A stretch of DNA of 64,000 nt from Blepharisma stoltei (GCA_914767885.1 CAJZBQ010000054.1:372001-436000), one strand, 5' to 3'; positions 9,306-20,819 are shown, counted from the stretch's first letter. Translations and numbers: made by a program. The notes: generated by a model not told the origin, from the sequence alone.

Positions 9306-12074
9306 CTAATATCCAGCAATGAGCTTACATCCTCTTCTCATATTTGTACACCAATCAGCAGGAGCTTTGGCTGCGAATTTATTTACTAACTCCCCCCCCC
9401 CCCTCCGTGAGCGAACAAAAAAATTTTGTTCGCTCACGGAGGGGGGGTTAATTTTTTTTTTAAAAAAAATTTATATATAAAATTTTATAAAAAAATATTT
9501 TTTTCGAAATTTAAAAAAATCCTAATTTGCAAAAATTGGGAAGCAAATATTAATTTAATTTGCAAAATTTATGTTTTAAAACGCAATTTGTTTAAAATTA
9601 AACAGAATTAGCTCTAGATTTCATTATACTAATTATCACTTATATATCAAAATTTTTTTCCATTAAAATTTTTTCTATTTAAAAAAATTTTTGTTCACTC
9701 ACGGAGGGTGGGTTTTTGGTCAAAAAATGGCGATTTTTCTAATGGTTTTGTTCGCTCACGGAGGGGGGGGGGGGGGGGGGGAGTAAGTATGTTGGGATTA
9801 GACCTTTTACGTCATTTTGAGTGATGATTGTGACTTTACAAGACCTTTGAGTCATTGGTCTGATTATATATCCAGAAATCAACGTTTCTGCTCTTATAAC
9901 TCCTTTTCTCGGCGGCATCATAGGATGTTCCATACTAATGAAATGCAGCATTATTGTATTCGGCTCTGGGTAGTTTCTTAGCTCTATTCTCCTTTGAAGC
10001 CAATCTCTTCTCGTAATTCCCATTGGAGTTTTGATCATATAATAAAGCACCTCATAATCAGCAGTTTTATCAATAATTTTGAACTCATGGAACAGTTTAT
10101 CCCACTCAGTCCTAACAGTAGTGTCCCAAATGGCTTTATAAACAGTTTCAGCTGGATAATCCACTTCACAAAAAGCTTTAATCATACAAATAGGGGAATC
10201 ACTGACCTTCTTTTGATAGCATTGAGTTCCTGGCTTGTCTACCACATGTCTCCATATTTTATCTGAATTTACTTCTTTTTCAATTTCTAATAGAAGGTCG
10301 AAATCGCTTTGGAATTTGTGGATGGAAACATCAATTTTGACCGTATTGATTTGTTTGTCGATTTCTGGGCTGTTTTGCAGCTTTTTAATGCTACTAGCTC
10401 TTTGAATTTCAAAGCTTTCTCTCATAGATCGGGACTGGTCAGGGGATTTTTCTTCTTCAGCTTCTTCGCTGCTGACACTTTGGTCAATGTCATTGACTAA
10501 GCCTTGAAATGGAGGCGGAGGAGACTTTGGAGGGATAATTGAGGAAGTAAACTTTTTATCATAAGTCCGAATAGGACTTTCTATTTTTATTGTAATATCT
10601 CTTTCATTAGCTACAGATTCTAGATCTGATGCCACTGATTCTGCAGGTTCTTCTTCAGCTTTGGCAAATATAGGGGATGTAAAGGTTGTAATCGATGAAG
10701 AAATACTTGAAATCATTGCAAGCCTCTCTATGTCTTTAAATTGAAGCTTATGATATGGACTTGACCTGGTATACCCAGGAATGCTTGCTCTTCTAAATAA
10801 TAATCTTTCACTTATCATACATACATAATTAAAGTTTTTAAGGTTTCTAATGCCACATTCCCAAGAAGGGGACAGAGGCAAAATTGAATGGTGACGTCAC
10901 AAGCATTTCCAATCTAAAAGATCGGATCATCCCAAATAAACTGCCTGCCACCCTTACCAACGCTTCTCACCCTGCAAGGTGCCATCGCCCTTGCCACCTT
11001 AGCTCCACGCGTGCTCCACCTAAGGGTCACCCTCTTCGGATGTGCTGAGAGGTAAAACTCTGAGCCTCTTGGTTGCGTTACGCTTTGGAGCAGTTCCTTT
11101 CCATGAGGCATTGAAAATTAGCAGAGCTAATTTCTCTCTAGCCCGAATGCCATTTTATTTATTAATCTTTAACTTATCACTTTATTCTCCCAACTTTTTC
11201 TTTTGAAGCATTCTCCTTTGGTCTTAAGAAAGTAATCTAAATCATTTATTGCTTTGCAAGAAGGGAAATTATGGCTAGCTTGAGAGCAGTGAAGGGCTGA
11301 GCATGGTAAAACTTGCTCTATTAAATCTTCTTCGTGTGCTTGCGAATTTTTGAGGATTTTTTTGGTTTTTTTACGCGAAATTAAGAGCTCGATCTGTCTG
11401 ACTGCTTCTAGCTCATGGTCTTCTCTATCTGGTGTTTCTTTTAATAGCTGCATTATAGGAATATACACATGTTTTAGTCTAGCTGCAGTTATGCTGGTAT
11501 TTACATTAAAATCCACTGAATATCTAAGTTCAGCTACCGAATTGATTAAAGCTGCATGTGGAACATTCTTGCTCAAAAATTTCTTTAAATTCTGTACTTC
11601 TTTCATGATCGCGGGATTATGCAATTGCAAAATAAAAGCAGGTCTGTATTCATTTATTATATGCTCTAGTATTCCTGCAAAATCTGAAATTGGGATTTTT
11701 GATTTTTTTAATTTTTTCATGTAATACATTAGGCAAGTTAACCTGAACTCATATTCTTTTTCCTTTGTCAAGCTATTTTTAGGGATTTTGCTTCTTTTTC
11801 ATGTCCTTCCTAAGGCATGTCCTATCCCTAGGCCTAATACACCTCCAACTATACCTCCCACAACAGTAGCGCCAGTGAAAATCACAAAGCCAAGCACAGC
11901 AAGTATTGAGCCTCCTATAATTGTCCCAAGGTAGCGCCTGTCCGTTTTTCCTAGAGTTTCGCATATTTTCTGTAAGTCAAGCTCATAGCAATTCAGTTCG
12001 GGCTGAACAACTCTAGGGAAAATCTCAGAAACTACAGCACAGCTCCTTGTTTTCCTATGTTTTCTATGGCCCAT
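9306..12074 (-). CDS. Membrane-anchored START-domain lipid-transfer protein
   Basis: One gene in three germline pieces: 12074-11164, 10818-9784 and 9386-9306. It starts MGHRKHRKTRSC. A glycine-rich transmembrane pair follows (YLGTIIGGSILAVLGFVIF, then GGIVGGVLGLGIGHALG), then a helical region, a disordered acidic/proline linker (PPKSPPPP) and a C-terminal START domain (DKIWRHVVDKPG, WDKLFHEFKIID, GITRRDWLQRR, GLIPTYLVNKFAAKAPADW). START domains bind and move lipids between membranes. Removing S3 (362 bp with one repeat) and IES A2 (397 bp) leaves 2,010 nt, or 669 residues, in frame. The join over S3 reads WENKVISERLLFRRA. Read without excision the locus would look like two genes. The stop is TAG at 9306-9308. 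Confidence 0.82.
9387..9783 (+). mobile_element. Family A IES (A2), full length
   Basis: Reference copy of family A, 397 bp, with TA at 9387-9388 and 9784-9785. The left end has a C-run, then CTCCGTGAGCGAAC and its inverse GTTCGCTCACGGAGG, forming a hairpin. The right end has TTCACTCACGGAGG and TTCGCTCACGGAGG in direct orientation, then a G-run. Excision joins GLIPTYL to VNKFAAKAPADW at the end of the START domain, with a normal stop a few codons later. It is nearly identical to the copy at 41956-42342, which suggests recent spread. Confidence 0.92.
10819..11163 (+). mobile_element. SINE-like S element (S3) in an exon, 17-bp TSD
   Basis: 345 bp flanked by 17-bp repeats AATCTTTCACTTATCAT (10802-10818) and AATCTTTAACTTATCAC (11164-11180), which differ at two positions. 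The 3' end has the stem GAAAATTAGCAGAGCTAATTTC, a CCGAAT-type word and GCCATTTTATTTATT, as in S1 and S9. One of the two differences turns a GAA codon into TAA in the gene-upstream copy, so the retained repeat must come at least partly from the gene-downstream copy. Confidence 0.85.
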
Positions 12075-12094
12075 TAAATTTTCAAATAAATTAC

Positions 12095-12463
12095 TAACTC
12101 CATCCTTTATTGAGCAGCCTGTGTTGTTCGATCATATGGGGTTAAAAAATTATGTATAAACCATTTATAACTCACATTATTATAATAATAAAAAAAAAAT
12201 TTCCTGTGTAAACGATTTTATAGGTTGGAGATAAAAAATATTAGTATCAATATATTAGCAAATATTCTAAAACAAGCATTATAATTTCGCAGCAGCGATT
12301 ATATGTAATATCTCTAATATTAATTATTATCAAAATAAGCAGTTGAATATGACGTTGGATAGAGGAGTGGGTTTAATGTTTGGCCATATGGAAATGCGTT
12401 CGAACAAGGATTTCTCAATTTTGAGGGAATTTTTCAATGGAATTGCTTGATAGGATCTGGGAG
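12095..12463 (+). mobile_element. Family C element between divergent genes
   Basis: TA at 12095-12096 and 12464-12465. The left tip ACTCCATCCTTTATTGAGC is followed by an inverted copy (GTTCGATCATATGGGG). The right side has GCGTTCGAACAAGG and GCTTGATAGGATCTGGGAG. The interior shares the words AATATCTCTAATATT and TTTGGCCATATG with other family C copies. It lies between the START gene start (12074) and the G-patch gene start (12494), so it may separate or contain promoter sequence in the germline. Confidence 0.75.
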
Positions 12464-12493
12464 TAAGCAGCTCATCTTTATTTAGACTAATAA

Positions 12494-13409
12494 ATGGCAA
12501 AGGATATTGAGCCTGAAAACTATATTAAAAATCCTGTCGAAGGTTTTGGTAAAAAAATATTCGAAAAATTGGGGTGGTACGAGGGAAGAGGTGTGGGGAA
12601 AAATTCGCAAGGAGAAATTCCTATTCATTTTAATGCTGTACCTAGAAGTGAAAGTAATTAAATATGGCGTCTCAGACCAAGCCTGGTCGGAAGGCTGGAG
12701 AGGGAGAATCGAGTACATATTTATTATATCAGTAAGTTTTTTTTTTTCTGCCTAGAAAAGGACAGAAAATATTAGATAATCAATTTTTGTAACTCAAAGT
12801 GAAAGAAAAGGGCTGGGCGCAACTGATGAAATGGAGTCAGAACAAAAAAGAAAGTTTGAAATTGGGACAAAGGTAAAAATCATTGAAGGAAAGCATAAAG
12901 GGATTAGAGGAGTGGTAGCAGATATAGTGGATATGTTTGTATTTATTGAATTGCCAAGAACTGTTAATCAAATCAGAGTAAAAACGAGTAAGGTGGTAAA
13001 ATATGAAGAAAATGAGAACAGTGAAGCAAATGATAGGTCTACAAGACAGAAAAAGCTCAGATGGGTAATGCCAGGATTAAGAGTTAGAGTTAGAAGCCAA
13101 AAAGTATGTGATGGAAGTTTATATAACTCAAAAGTTATCATAAATGATGTGCTTGATAAATATAGCTTCACAGCATTACTGAGAAATCAAAGAATTATTA
13201 CAAATTTGACAGAAAAAGACATAGAAACTGTTATTCCTAGCTTAAATGAACCAATCATGATATTAAAAGGTACAAATAGAGGGGAAGTAGCAAATTTAAT
13301 TGAAAGAGATCGTAAAAGGAACAAAGTTAAGGTTCAACTAATCAATGAAAGCCCTGAATTAATAGAATACACGCAGGATGATGTATGTGAGTTCGTCAAA
13401 TTAACATAA
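12494..13409 (+). CDS. G-patch/KOW spliceosome protein (GPKOW/Spp2-like)
   Basis: Starts at ATG 12494 (MAKDIEPENYIKNPVEGFG). An N-terminal G-patch is visible: IFEKLGWYEGRGVGKNSQG, then SERKGLGA. Two KOW motifs follow (KVKIIEGKHKGIRGVV and MILKGTNRGEVANLI). This domain order is that of GPKOW/Spp2, which binds and activates a DEAH-box RNA helicase during spliceosome activation in the nucleus. A 151-bp insert with 9-bp repeats (12655-12805) interrupts the G-patch. After removal the CDS is 765 nt, or 254 residues. The stop TAA ends at 13409. Finding this factor fits a genome that must splice 15-nt introns. Confidence 0.82.
12655..12805. mobile_element. IES with 9-bp direct repeat in the G-patch gene
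   Basis: AAGTGAAAG occurs at 12646-12654 and 12797-12805. Removing 151 bp joins NAVPRSE to RKGLGATDE, completing the G-patch. The insert carries in-frame stops (TAA right at its left edge). No clear terminal inverted repeats. The 9-bp repeat size matches the inserts in NF-YB and PDI and the foldback element at 19886. Confidence 0.82.
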
Positions 13410-13556
13410 ATAATATTCTGTTTTTTATTAGATAAAAAATATACTCAATTATCATGTTCACAATTACTCTGAAGATCTAATAATAAATTCGGAAAATAAA
13501 GTCATTATCGGCCAATAATTAAATTCACACCAAAGCAATATATTTTGCATGCAAAT

Positions 13557-14402
13557 ATGAGAGCCAATAGAAAACTGAGCTCAAATCACCCCAATAAGTC
13601 GTTTTCCACAACTCCAAAACCACTTAAAACCATAAAACTACACCAAAAAAACCAAGAAATAAAAAATAGTCCTGTAACCCATGCTCAAAACTTGGTTAAT
13701 AACTGTAAAGCTCTTCAGAAGAAACTTGCAGCAATAAAAGACAGCTTCAGTCAAAACCAAGAATTCGGGTCTTACTACGTTAGTAAGATTCTTTCACAAG
13801 ATTACGAAGAGCCCAAAACTTTTTATAAATTTGACAAGGCATATTTGCTCGGAAAGGCGAAAATTGCTCACAAAAAAGAAGCCCAAGAGCAAGATAGAAA
13901 AAAGCAAGAATTAATACCTCTCACATGAAATAAATTTGAAAAGCTTAGCAAAGGGTTTAAAAAGCGTGAATTTGGGAAAGTGAAACCAATTATTGATGAA
14001 AAGCATCGACGTCCTGATTTGTTTTTATCAAGGTTAAATATAACCATAACAAGTGAATCTCCACCGAGCTCAAAACTTACAGGGCATAAATATCAAGAAA
14101 AAAGAGAGCCAACCCTAAGTATTTTTAAAAGAAAAATGAAGAGACCAGTAACGGCAAGTCTTAAAAATGATATTGTATCAACTGATTGTACGGCTCCAGA
14201 TATGGCTGAAAATCTTTCCACTCAGGCTACTGAAGAGAGCAAAACAGAAACCGAAAAATTATTGTTCAAAGATTGCGAAAATTTAAGGAGTTTTGATCAT
14301 CAGATGAATTTGGAGCAGCTGGTCAGAGTGAAAATAAAGCAATTGATTCATAATACAAATGGAAATCTACCATTAATAAAAATAAACAATCGTTTAGTGT
14401 AA
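13557..14402 (+). CDS. Unknown basic, probably disordered protein
   Basis: Starts at ATG 13557 (MRANRKLSSNHPNKSF) and ends at TAA 14400-14402, 281 residues. One UGA at 13926-13928 is read as Trp (LIPLTWNKFEKLSKG). The product is rich in Lys, Gln and Ser, with a stretch that could form a helix (AQNLVNNCKALQKKLAAIKD) and no hydrophobic segments. I do not recognise a domain. The length of the open frame and the neighbouring genes argue that it is real. There are no inserts in it. Confidence 0.65.
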
Positions 14403-14459
14403 AAAAATTAAATTATTTTTTATTTATATATTTTTCATATTTATTATGTTTTGCTTACT

Positions 14460-14821
14460 TACTCCTTCCTCTCTCCATAAGCAAAAAATATTGAAAAAAT
14501 CCCTATTTTTTGGGTAAACAGCCACCTTCCGTAAGGAAAAAAATTGAAAAAATCCCTATTTTTTTGGGTAAAAAGCCTCCCTGAGCGAAAAAAAAACAAT
14601 TCTGAAAAAGAAATTTGATATCAAGCGATATAATTAGTATAATTAATCTTGAGCTAATTCTATTAAAGTTTTAACAGCTTGCATTTTAAAACTAAATTTA
14701 AAAACCAAATAATTTTCGTGAATTAGGATTTTTTAAAATTTATTTTACTCTAAAATTTATATAAGATTTTTAAAAAAAAATTTACTCACAAAAATTTTTT
14801 AACTTATAAGAGGGAGTGAGT
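14460..14821 (-). mobile_element. Family A element, degenerate, intergenic
   Basis: A reversed copy with TA at 14460-14461 and 14822-14823. The paired phrases AAATCCCTATTTTTTGGGTA and the reverse of the family interior (GTGAATTAGGATTTTTTAAA) are visible. The G/C tips are short (ACTCCTTCC on the left, AGAGGGAGTGAG on the right). The rest of 14403-15044 is AT-rich, with no gene seen. Confidence 0.7.
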
Positions 14822-15044
14822 TAGGTATAGGATAAAATTGACAGTAAATAACATTTAATTGATTTTCGATTAAAAAAATATGAAAAAAAATTATTAAATC
14901 AAAATATTTCTAAGCGAATCAATATATTTAAATATTGAAAAATATTATTTAGGGCAGTTAGAGATTTACATTTTGGAGTATAATTTATAATGTCTTAATT
15001 AGTTGATCTTAATAATTCCATTTAATGCTAAATAATATTGTCTA

Positions 15045-18000
15045 ATGGAGCTCAAAGAACTCAAAAATCCATTATTAGGCTCCCAGACTGGGAATACTTC
15101 AAATCGGCTTTTTGCTTCAATTGTGAAGCATGGCTCATTAAAGCAGGACGAATTACTATCTGAGCCTTTAGAAGAGCTAAAAAGTGCAATGTTAGATGTT
15201 GCTAATAGTTTTAACAAACATTTGCCAGCTCATTATAATGTCAAATATACATTATCAGGGTTCACGCTTCTCCCACTTGAAACAAATATTATTGCTTGTT
15301 CTTCAGGTGGAAATATTATTGACTTCGACTTAAAGACAAAAGCCTTAAAAGAAGTTAAAATCTGCAGTGAATTGCATGATATTGCCCTAATAGATGAGTC
15401 GACTGCTGTTGCTTGTGGAGAAAACTCACTTTTTATAATTCACCTGCCTGAGCTGAGAGTATTAAAAGCAGAAACTATTGATCTTGGCAGAGAAGTTTGA
15501 CAAATTAAAATTTCATATGACAAAAGATTTATTTTTGCTAATTTATCAACAAAGATAGTAAAAGTAAAAACTCATGAGCTGAGGATTGCTGAAAACTTTG
15601 CAGTTGGGGATTTCATAGATTTTGATGTTGCTAGAGACAATACGATTTTTGCAATTTCAAAAGGAAAAATGATAAGCTTCTCAAAAGATTCTGAAATCAT
15701 TACAGAGAAAAAGAATCCAAAAGGAGGGCAAATTATAAAATTATCGCCTTTAGAAACGATAATTTCTGTAGTATTTGATTATTCTGTGCAAATTTTTGAA
15801 AAAATTTCTTTTAAAGCTTTAAGAGAACTAAATTACAGCAATGTCTCAGCAATTAATTTTACACCGAAAGAAGATATTTTCGTGATGTCAAAAGACGGAA
15901 AATTGATATTTTGAGATATGGTGCAAGATAAAAAATTGTCAGAAATCCGAGCTCATGATAGCGAAATTACTTGCTTAATATTGAGTAAAAATGGAAAAAC
16001 TGTATATTCATCATCAAGCGATTTAAAGCTCTCAGTGCTCAAAGTTCCTGAATTTTCTCAAGAAAGATCAATTGTATGTCAAAAGTTTTGTTTTTCCTCT
16101 TCAAATAGTCTATATTGTTTTATTGAAAGTACCTTATATTTATGAAATTTTGGAAGTGATGAAAAAGTAACAATATTTAAGTGTCCTAAAAAAGTGACTC
16201 ATTTAATCGCAATCGATGACCAGAACTTTATTTATCTTGATAATCAAGCTATTCATATTATGAATCTATTTTCTGTCAATAACAGCATGCCAATTGATTT
16301 AGGAAGCAATCACCCAGAAGTATCAAGCATTGACTATTTTAATGACAAAAGTATTCTGGCGACTGGAGATATATATGGAAAAATTAATTTATGAGACGTA
16401 AAACGATATGAATTATTCAAAAAGTTAGAGGGGCATGCATATTCAGTGAAAATCGTCAAATTTATGAAAAATTCTGGATTTTTGATGTCAGGATCAACTG
16501 ATGGCGAAATAAGAATATGGGATACATATAGAAGTTTCCTATGTTTGGCGCTGTAAGGCCGATAAATTCTGATCGGAATTTATCGGTAGGTTGCACCAAA
16601 TCAATGCCTTGGTCGGACCAAAAAGCGATTTGGTCCGACGAACTTGGAAAGCTCCTGGGAAAATGTCTGCGCTTTTAGCGCTATATAGAGGAAACCTCTA
16701 TATACAGGCAGTCTACTTTCAATTATTTTTGATGCTCATAAGAATGGTATTGAAAGAACATTCAGCTTTAACAATGATGATAAAATACTCTCTGCCTGTG
16801 CTGAAGAAATTAAAATATGGGACTGAAGAAGAGCAAAACTAATTCATAAATTTGGCTCTGAGCTGGGTATAATAAACGACGTATCATTATTATCAGATGA
16901 AAAAACATTAATTTCAATACATGGGATGCATAAGGTGTTTTATTGGGACATGAAAACTTTTACCAGGATTTATAGCTATGAGACTTCTTATGCTTGCATA
17001 GGAATGGGTGTCTCTCAAAATGAGGAGTATTTTATATATTTTGAGTCTGCTAATGAAGAGAGCTGCAAATTATATATTAATAAAAACCCTTTTAAAACTA
17101 TTCTACCTATGGCAGTAGGTACGGGAGACAATTTTTCTTATATGCAGTATATCTCAGACATAATTATGAATCAGTGCAAAAAGCACGATGCAACTAAAGA
17201 AAATTGGCTGATTTTCCCATATCGTTTTAACCTGCTTCATTTTTATGCATATTTTAATGATTCACGAAGCTTAAAAAAATGTTTAACTAATGGCACGCCA
17301 ATTATAAATACAACTTTTGGCCTAAATCCTTTATCAATATCTATATTAAAAGGACTAATTGATTGTGAAGCCTTTATATTAAAAAAAATGGTGGCACGTG
17401 CCAACCTGTCCTTTCGGCACAACAGACCAGGCCTTATGACTATGGGGACTGCTTCCCTGTGGCCTGGGCCGAAATTCCCAGTTTCTCGGTAGAGAAATGC
17501 TATGGGTTCTTGGATCCAAAGGATGTTCAGAACCTCCATTTTCAACCACAGGAAGGCAACCAAAATCTACCGGGATGCATATCTGCTGAGGCTGCACTCG
17601 ATTCTCAGCTCAGAGTCCATCTCAGTTCTTTTTCCTGTGCTGCCAAGAAAGCCACTTGATACACGACAGACTCCAAAGAGCTGATCCTTTGAATCAAATT
17701 ACTCCTATAGCCCGTAGTAAGGCATCAGAAATCCATAAGCACTCAAGACTGAAGCCTCAAAACAGAAAGTACGAAGTGGCACTTGCTTTTGGAGATAGAC
17801 CCTCTGGGTTGGGGTCGAAAATGGACGAACCTTCCATACGGAAGGTCTTTGGTTACTGCGTTACTAATATGGCTAATGCTTGCCTTTAATAGCATAGCCT
17901 AGCCTAATTGATTGTGAAGCTGCAATAGTAGGAAAGTTTAAAAGCCTAGTTTCTGAAAACCCTTATTCTCTTTCATTCCTCAACTCAGATATTTTAACTA

Positions 18001-19804
18001 AAATGAATCTAGCAGGCAACTCAAGTTTAAATAAATTTTACAATGCTATTTTTATCATCCATCATCCTCTCTCAATTAAATTTTGCAGTAGCAATACAAA
18101 ATTTCCACTATACCGCCACTCTAAAAAATTCAGAGTTAAAGAAAGCAAATTTTTCAATCATCCTAAAAAAATGAAGGAAGAAATCCCAGTAACTTATAAG
18201 CAATGCGTTATTCCTATAAATCTTACGTTAGGCTCTAAAGAAAGTATTGATTTTTTGAACAGTCTGCGACATTCTCCAAATGAAAATGTGTTTAAAAATT
18301 ACTTTATAAAGCAGTTGCTAAAATATAAGTGGGATAGATTAAGATGGGTAATGTATTCCAAAGCATTGTTTTATGCATTTTATCTATTTATTTTATCAGT
18401 TTACATTGTTTTCTTTTTAGAAAAACAAGGATTTTTAGTGTTTTTGCTGCTTATTAGTATTATACTGTCTTGCTATGAGTTTTATAAATTAATTGTGGCC
18501 CGTCGAAACTACTTTAAAGACATATGAAATTCTATTGAGTGCATAAGAACTTTTTTCAGCTTGATTTATGCAATAATTCAGTTTTCAGGCTCTTCACAAG
18601 ATGTTTGCTATGGATTTTTAGTATGGCTTATAATTTTTTCATGGATTAGAGGGATTTCATACTTCAGGGTATCAAAAAGGCTCCGTTATATGAGTAACTT
18701 ATTATATGAAGTATTCAAAGATGTGGCTTGGTTTCTAGTTTTATTATTTTACTCTACTCTGTCTTTCAGCTTTATTTTCTATGTTTTAGATACCAAAAGT
18801 TTAGGCTATGCTGAAAACTTAGCTATGGCTTATAGAATTAATATAGGAGATTACGATGTAGATGGTATGAATGAAATCCAGTGAATATTTTTCTTTATAG
18901 CAAGCCTAATTAATGCTATAATTATGCTGAATTTACTTATTTCAATTATGTGGGACACTTTTGAGCGCGTTCAAGAGTTTTCTGAAATAGCAGACCAAAA
19001 AGAAGTCGCAGAAATCATTGTTGAGCTAGAAACGCTTATAATTTGGAAGAGAAATAGCAGCACCAAAAGATACTTTCAGATGTGCATAAGAGAAAAGCTG
19101 AAATATTCAAAGGCTGAGATGGGTCAAAAGTTTAAAGAGATGAAGCAAGCAGTCTTTAAAAACCAGGCTATAAATAAGCAAAATGCTAAAGCAATTGCAG
19201 AGTTGAGCAATCAAAATTGTAGGATAATTGAAATTCTCCAAGAGCTACAAAATGAGCCTGATGACAAAAACAGAAAAATAGATTTGGAGAAAGAGCTGGA
19301 AGAAAATTCAGAAATTATGTATAGGAAATATTTATACATAAAATGATGGACAGACCATCCAACCTCTTAGCCCTTTTCTTAGCACCAGCAGACAACGGCC
19401 CTGTATGAAGGGGAAGTCTTTTTCGGAGCTAGGGAACTGATCCCTGGGACTTTAATTTTTTGCATCAGAGACCATTATTAGAAAGGGCAGGACCAGCAAA
19501 AGCCCCGAGTGGTGATGATAAAAATTCCTAGAGCAGGGCTCAAGAGGTGGCATCTGCCTAACGAGAAACAGGGAGTTTCGACCCAGGTGATGGGCCATAG
19601 GTTGCAAGAAGTCCTTTCTCGAGGTTGCGAGGAGTGAATCTATCAGGGTACCTCGGGAACGATCGGCATCCAGGGGTGCAAATACCCGGTCTTATCGAGA
19701 CGATGAGCTTACCTTAATTAATTATGTCAAGGAAATCTAAAGAAAGATTTAGTAGAGGAGATCTAGAGTCAATCATACTATCCTCTGATAGTGAAGACGC
19801 TTAA
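15045..19804 (+). CDS. WD40 repeat - cation channel fusion protein
   Basis: Starts at ATG 15045. The N-terminal 700 residues or so contain WD40-type repeats with Trp partly coded by UGA (KLIFWDMVQ, KINLWDVKRYELFKKLEGH, IRIWDTYTGSLL, KIWDWRRAKLI). A helical repeat region follows (NLLHFYAYFNDSRSLKKCL), then a hydrophobic channel-like part with several helices (FYLFILSVYIVFFLE, VFLLLISIILSCYEFY), ending in NLLISIMWDTFERVQEF, the typical post-S6 region of TRP/polycystin-like channels. A coiled coil follows. Removing the 174-bp IES and S4 and S5 (each with one repeat) gives 3,630 nt, or 1,209 residues, ending SSDSEDA before TAA at 19802-19804. A membrane channel with a cytosolic propeller is inferred; ion selectivity is unknown. 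Confidence 0.75.
16527..16700. mobile_element. Multi-hairpin IES (174 bp) in the channel gene
   Basis: TATA occurs at 16527-16530 and 16701-16704. Removal gives IRIWDTYTGSLLSII, a normal WD40 repeat. Inside is a series of perfect small hairpins: CCGATAAATTC with its inverse, TCGGACCAAA with TTTGGTCCGA, GCGCTTTTAGCGC, and TATAGAGG with CCTCTATA. It contains an in-frame TAA, so it cannot be retained in the mRNA. Confidence 0.78.
17372..17903 (-). mobile_element. SINE-like S element (S4) in an exon, exact 17-bp TSD
   Basis: 532 bp flanked by an exact 17-bp repeat CTAATTGATTGTGAAGC (17355-17371 and 17904-17920). The left side holds TTAAAAAAAATGG, the reverse of the common S end. GC-rich interior. 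The block GGCCTGGGCCGAAA...TTTCTCGG is shared with S10. Excision to one repeat gives GLIDCEAAIVGKF in frame. Confidence 0.87.
19330..19719 (-). mobile_element. SINE-like S element (S5) near the channel 3' end, 17-bp TSD
   Basis: 390 bp between AATTATGTATAGGAAAT (19313-19329) and AATTATGTCAAGGAAAT (19720-19736), 15 of 17 identical. The left edge ACATAAAATGATGG is the reverse of CATTTTATGT seen at S10 and S11. Excision extends the channel by about 23 residues (KERFSRGDLESIILSSDSEDA). If it were retained, translation would end inside the element at TAG. Confidence 0.78.
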
Positions 19805-19885
19805 AAGCTAAATCTAGGATAATAATTATTTAATTATTTAGTAAGGGGCTAATATTAAAAAATTCCATATTAATAGAAAATAAAG

Positions 19886-20819
19886 TGGTCATCAGGATAA
19901 GCCCCAGATAGGTTTTTCCTGCTGCCTTTTTACCTTGAAAATGCGGAAGTGTTTTTCCTGTTTTTTTGAAAAAAAAACCAATGGTTTTTCAAAAAAATAT
20001 ACTTAAAATAACTACCTGTGATTTTTCTTCAGTTTTTACAGAAAACAACCTTTGAAAAGTTTTTATAAGGATCTAAATACTTTAGTTGGAGATTAGCCTT
20101 AAGATCTAATATATAAAGGCTTGCTGCAATCGTAATTTAAATTCTAAAAATGTAAGCCAAATGAAGAAAAAAATTGTATTATAAATATCTTAACTAATAT
20201 ATTTTTTGAACGTCAATTTTTTTATCCAAAAATCACATTATAAAATTGAAAAATTATCTATTAGCTCTCTAAACTACTAATAATTCAAGATTAAGACTGA
20301 TTGCTCTAATAAATATATTTGGATTTTAGCTGGTAGAACTCTAACTCATAGGGGCAATAATGAATTTGTTTGGCGAAATTTTAAAGCAAAGACGTCATGA
20401 AAAACCGGATTTTTTCCTGTCAATATTTCCATCACATATATCCACAATCATTTAATATTAGTTAAAGATCAGCAAATTTTATCAATTAAAATGAATTTGC
20501 AATAGAAGTCTAAATCTTGATTATTAGCCATTTAGAGCTTTCTATTTATTGCTGATATATGAATTTTTCAATTTTATTAGGTTTTTTTCCATGCGATTTT
20601 TGGATAAAAATTTTGACGGTCAAAAAATTATTTGGTTAAGATAGAATGCAATTTCCTTCTTCATTTGGCTTGCATTTTAGAGTTTAAATTGCAGCGAGTC
20701 TTTATAATACTTTTTTGAAAAACCATGGGGTTTTCCTGAAAAAACAGGAAAATCCTCTGTCATCTTAATGGTAAAAAGGCAGCAGGAATAACCTTCCTGG
20801 TTTTTTTCCCTGATGATCC
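19886..20819. mobile_element. Long-armed foldback transposon (MULE-like), 9-bp TSD
   Basis: 934 bp flanked by AAAATAAAG (19877-19885 and 20820-20828). The arms are imperfect inverted repeats several hundred bases long: TTCCTGCTGCCTTTTTACC near 19917 pairs with GGTAAAAAGGCAGCAGGAA near 20770, and AAGCCAAATGAAGAA near 20155 pairs with TTCTTCATTTGGCTT near 20660. Tips are GGTCATCAGG and CCTGATGATCC. No transposase gene is inside. Long inverted repeats with a 9-bp duplication suggest a non-autonomous Mutator-like element; this is an inference. It ends only 22 bp before the PP2A-A start codon. Apart from this element, 19805-20841 shows nothing. Confidence 0.75.

Noticed and set aside
9739-9790. 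Proline-run C-terminus of the START protein (LLPPPPPPSVSEQNH)
   Set aside because: It is translation into the C/G-run tip and terminal word of IES A2; the true end is VNKFAAKAPADW to GCKLIAGY.
17243-17684. Several open frames of 60-106 codons around 17.2-17.7 kb
   Set aside because: They lie in S4 or run from it into the exon, in conflicting frames; composition follows the GC-rich element, not a gene.
19892-20815. Autonomous transposon with a transposase gene
   Set aside because: No open frame of useful length lies between or in the arms; it is a non-autonomous foldback.
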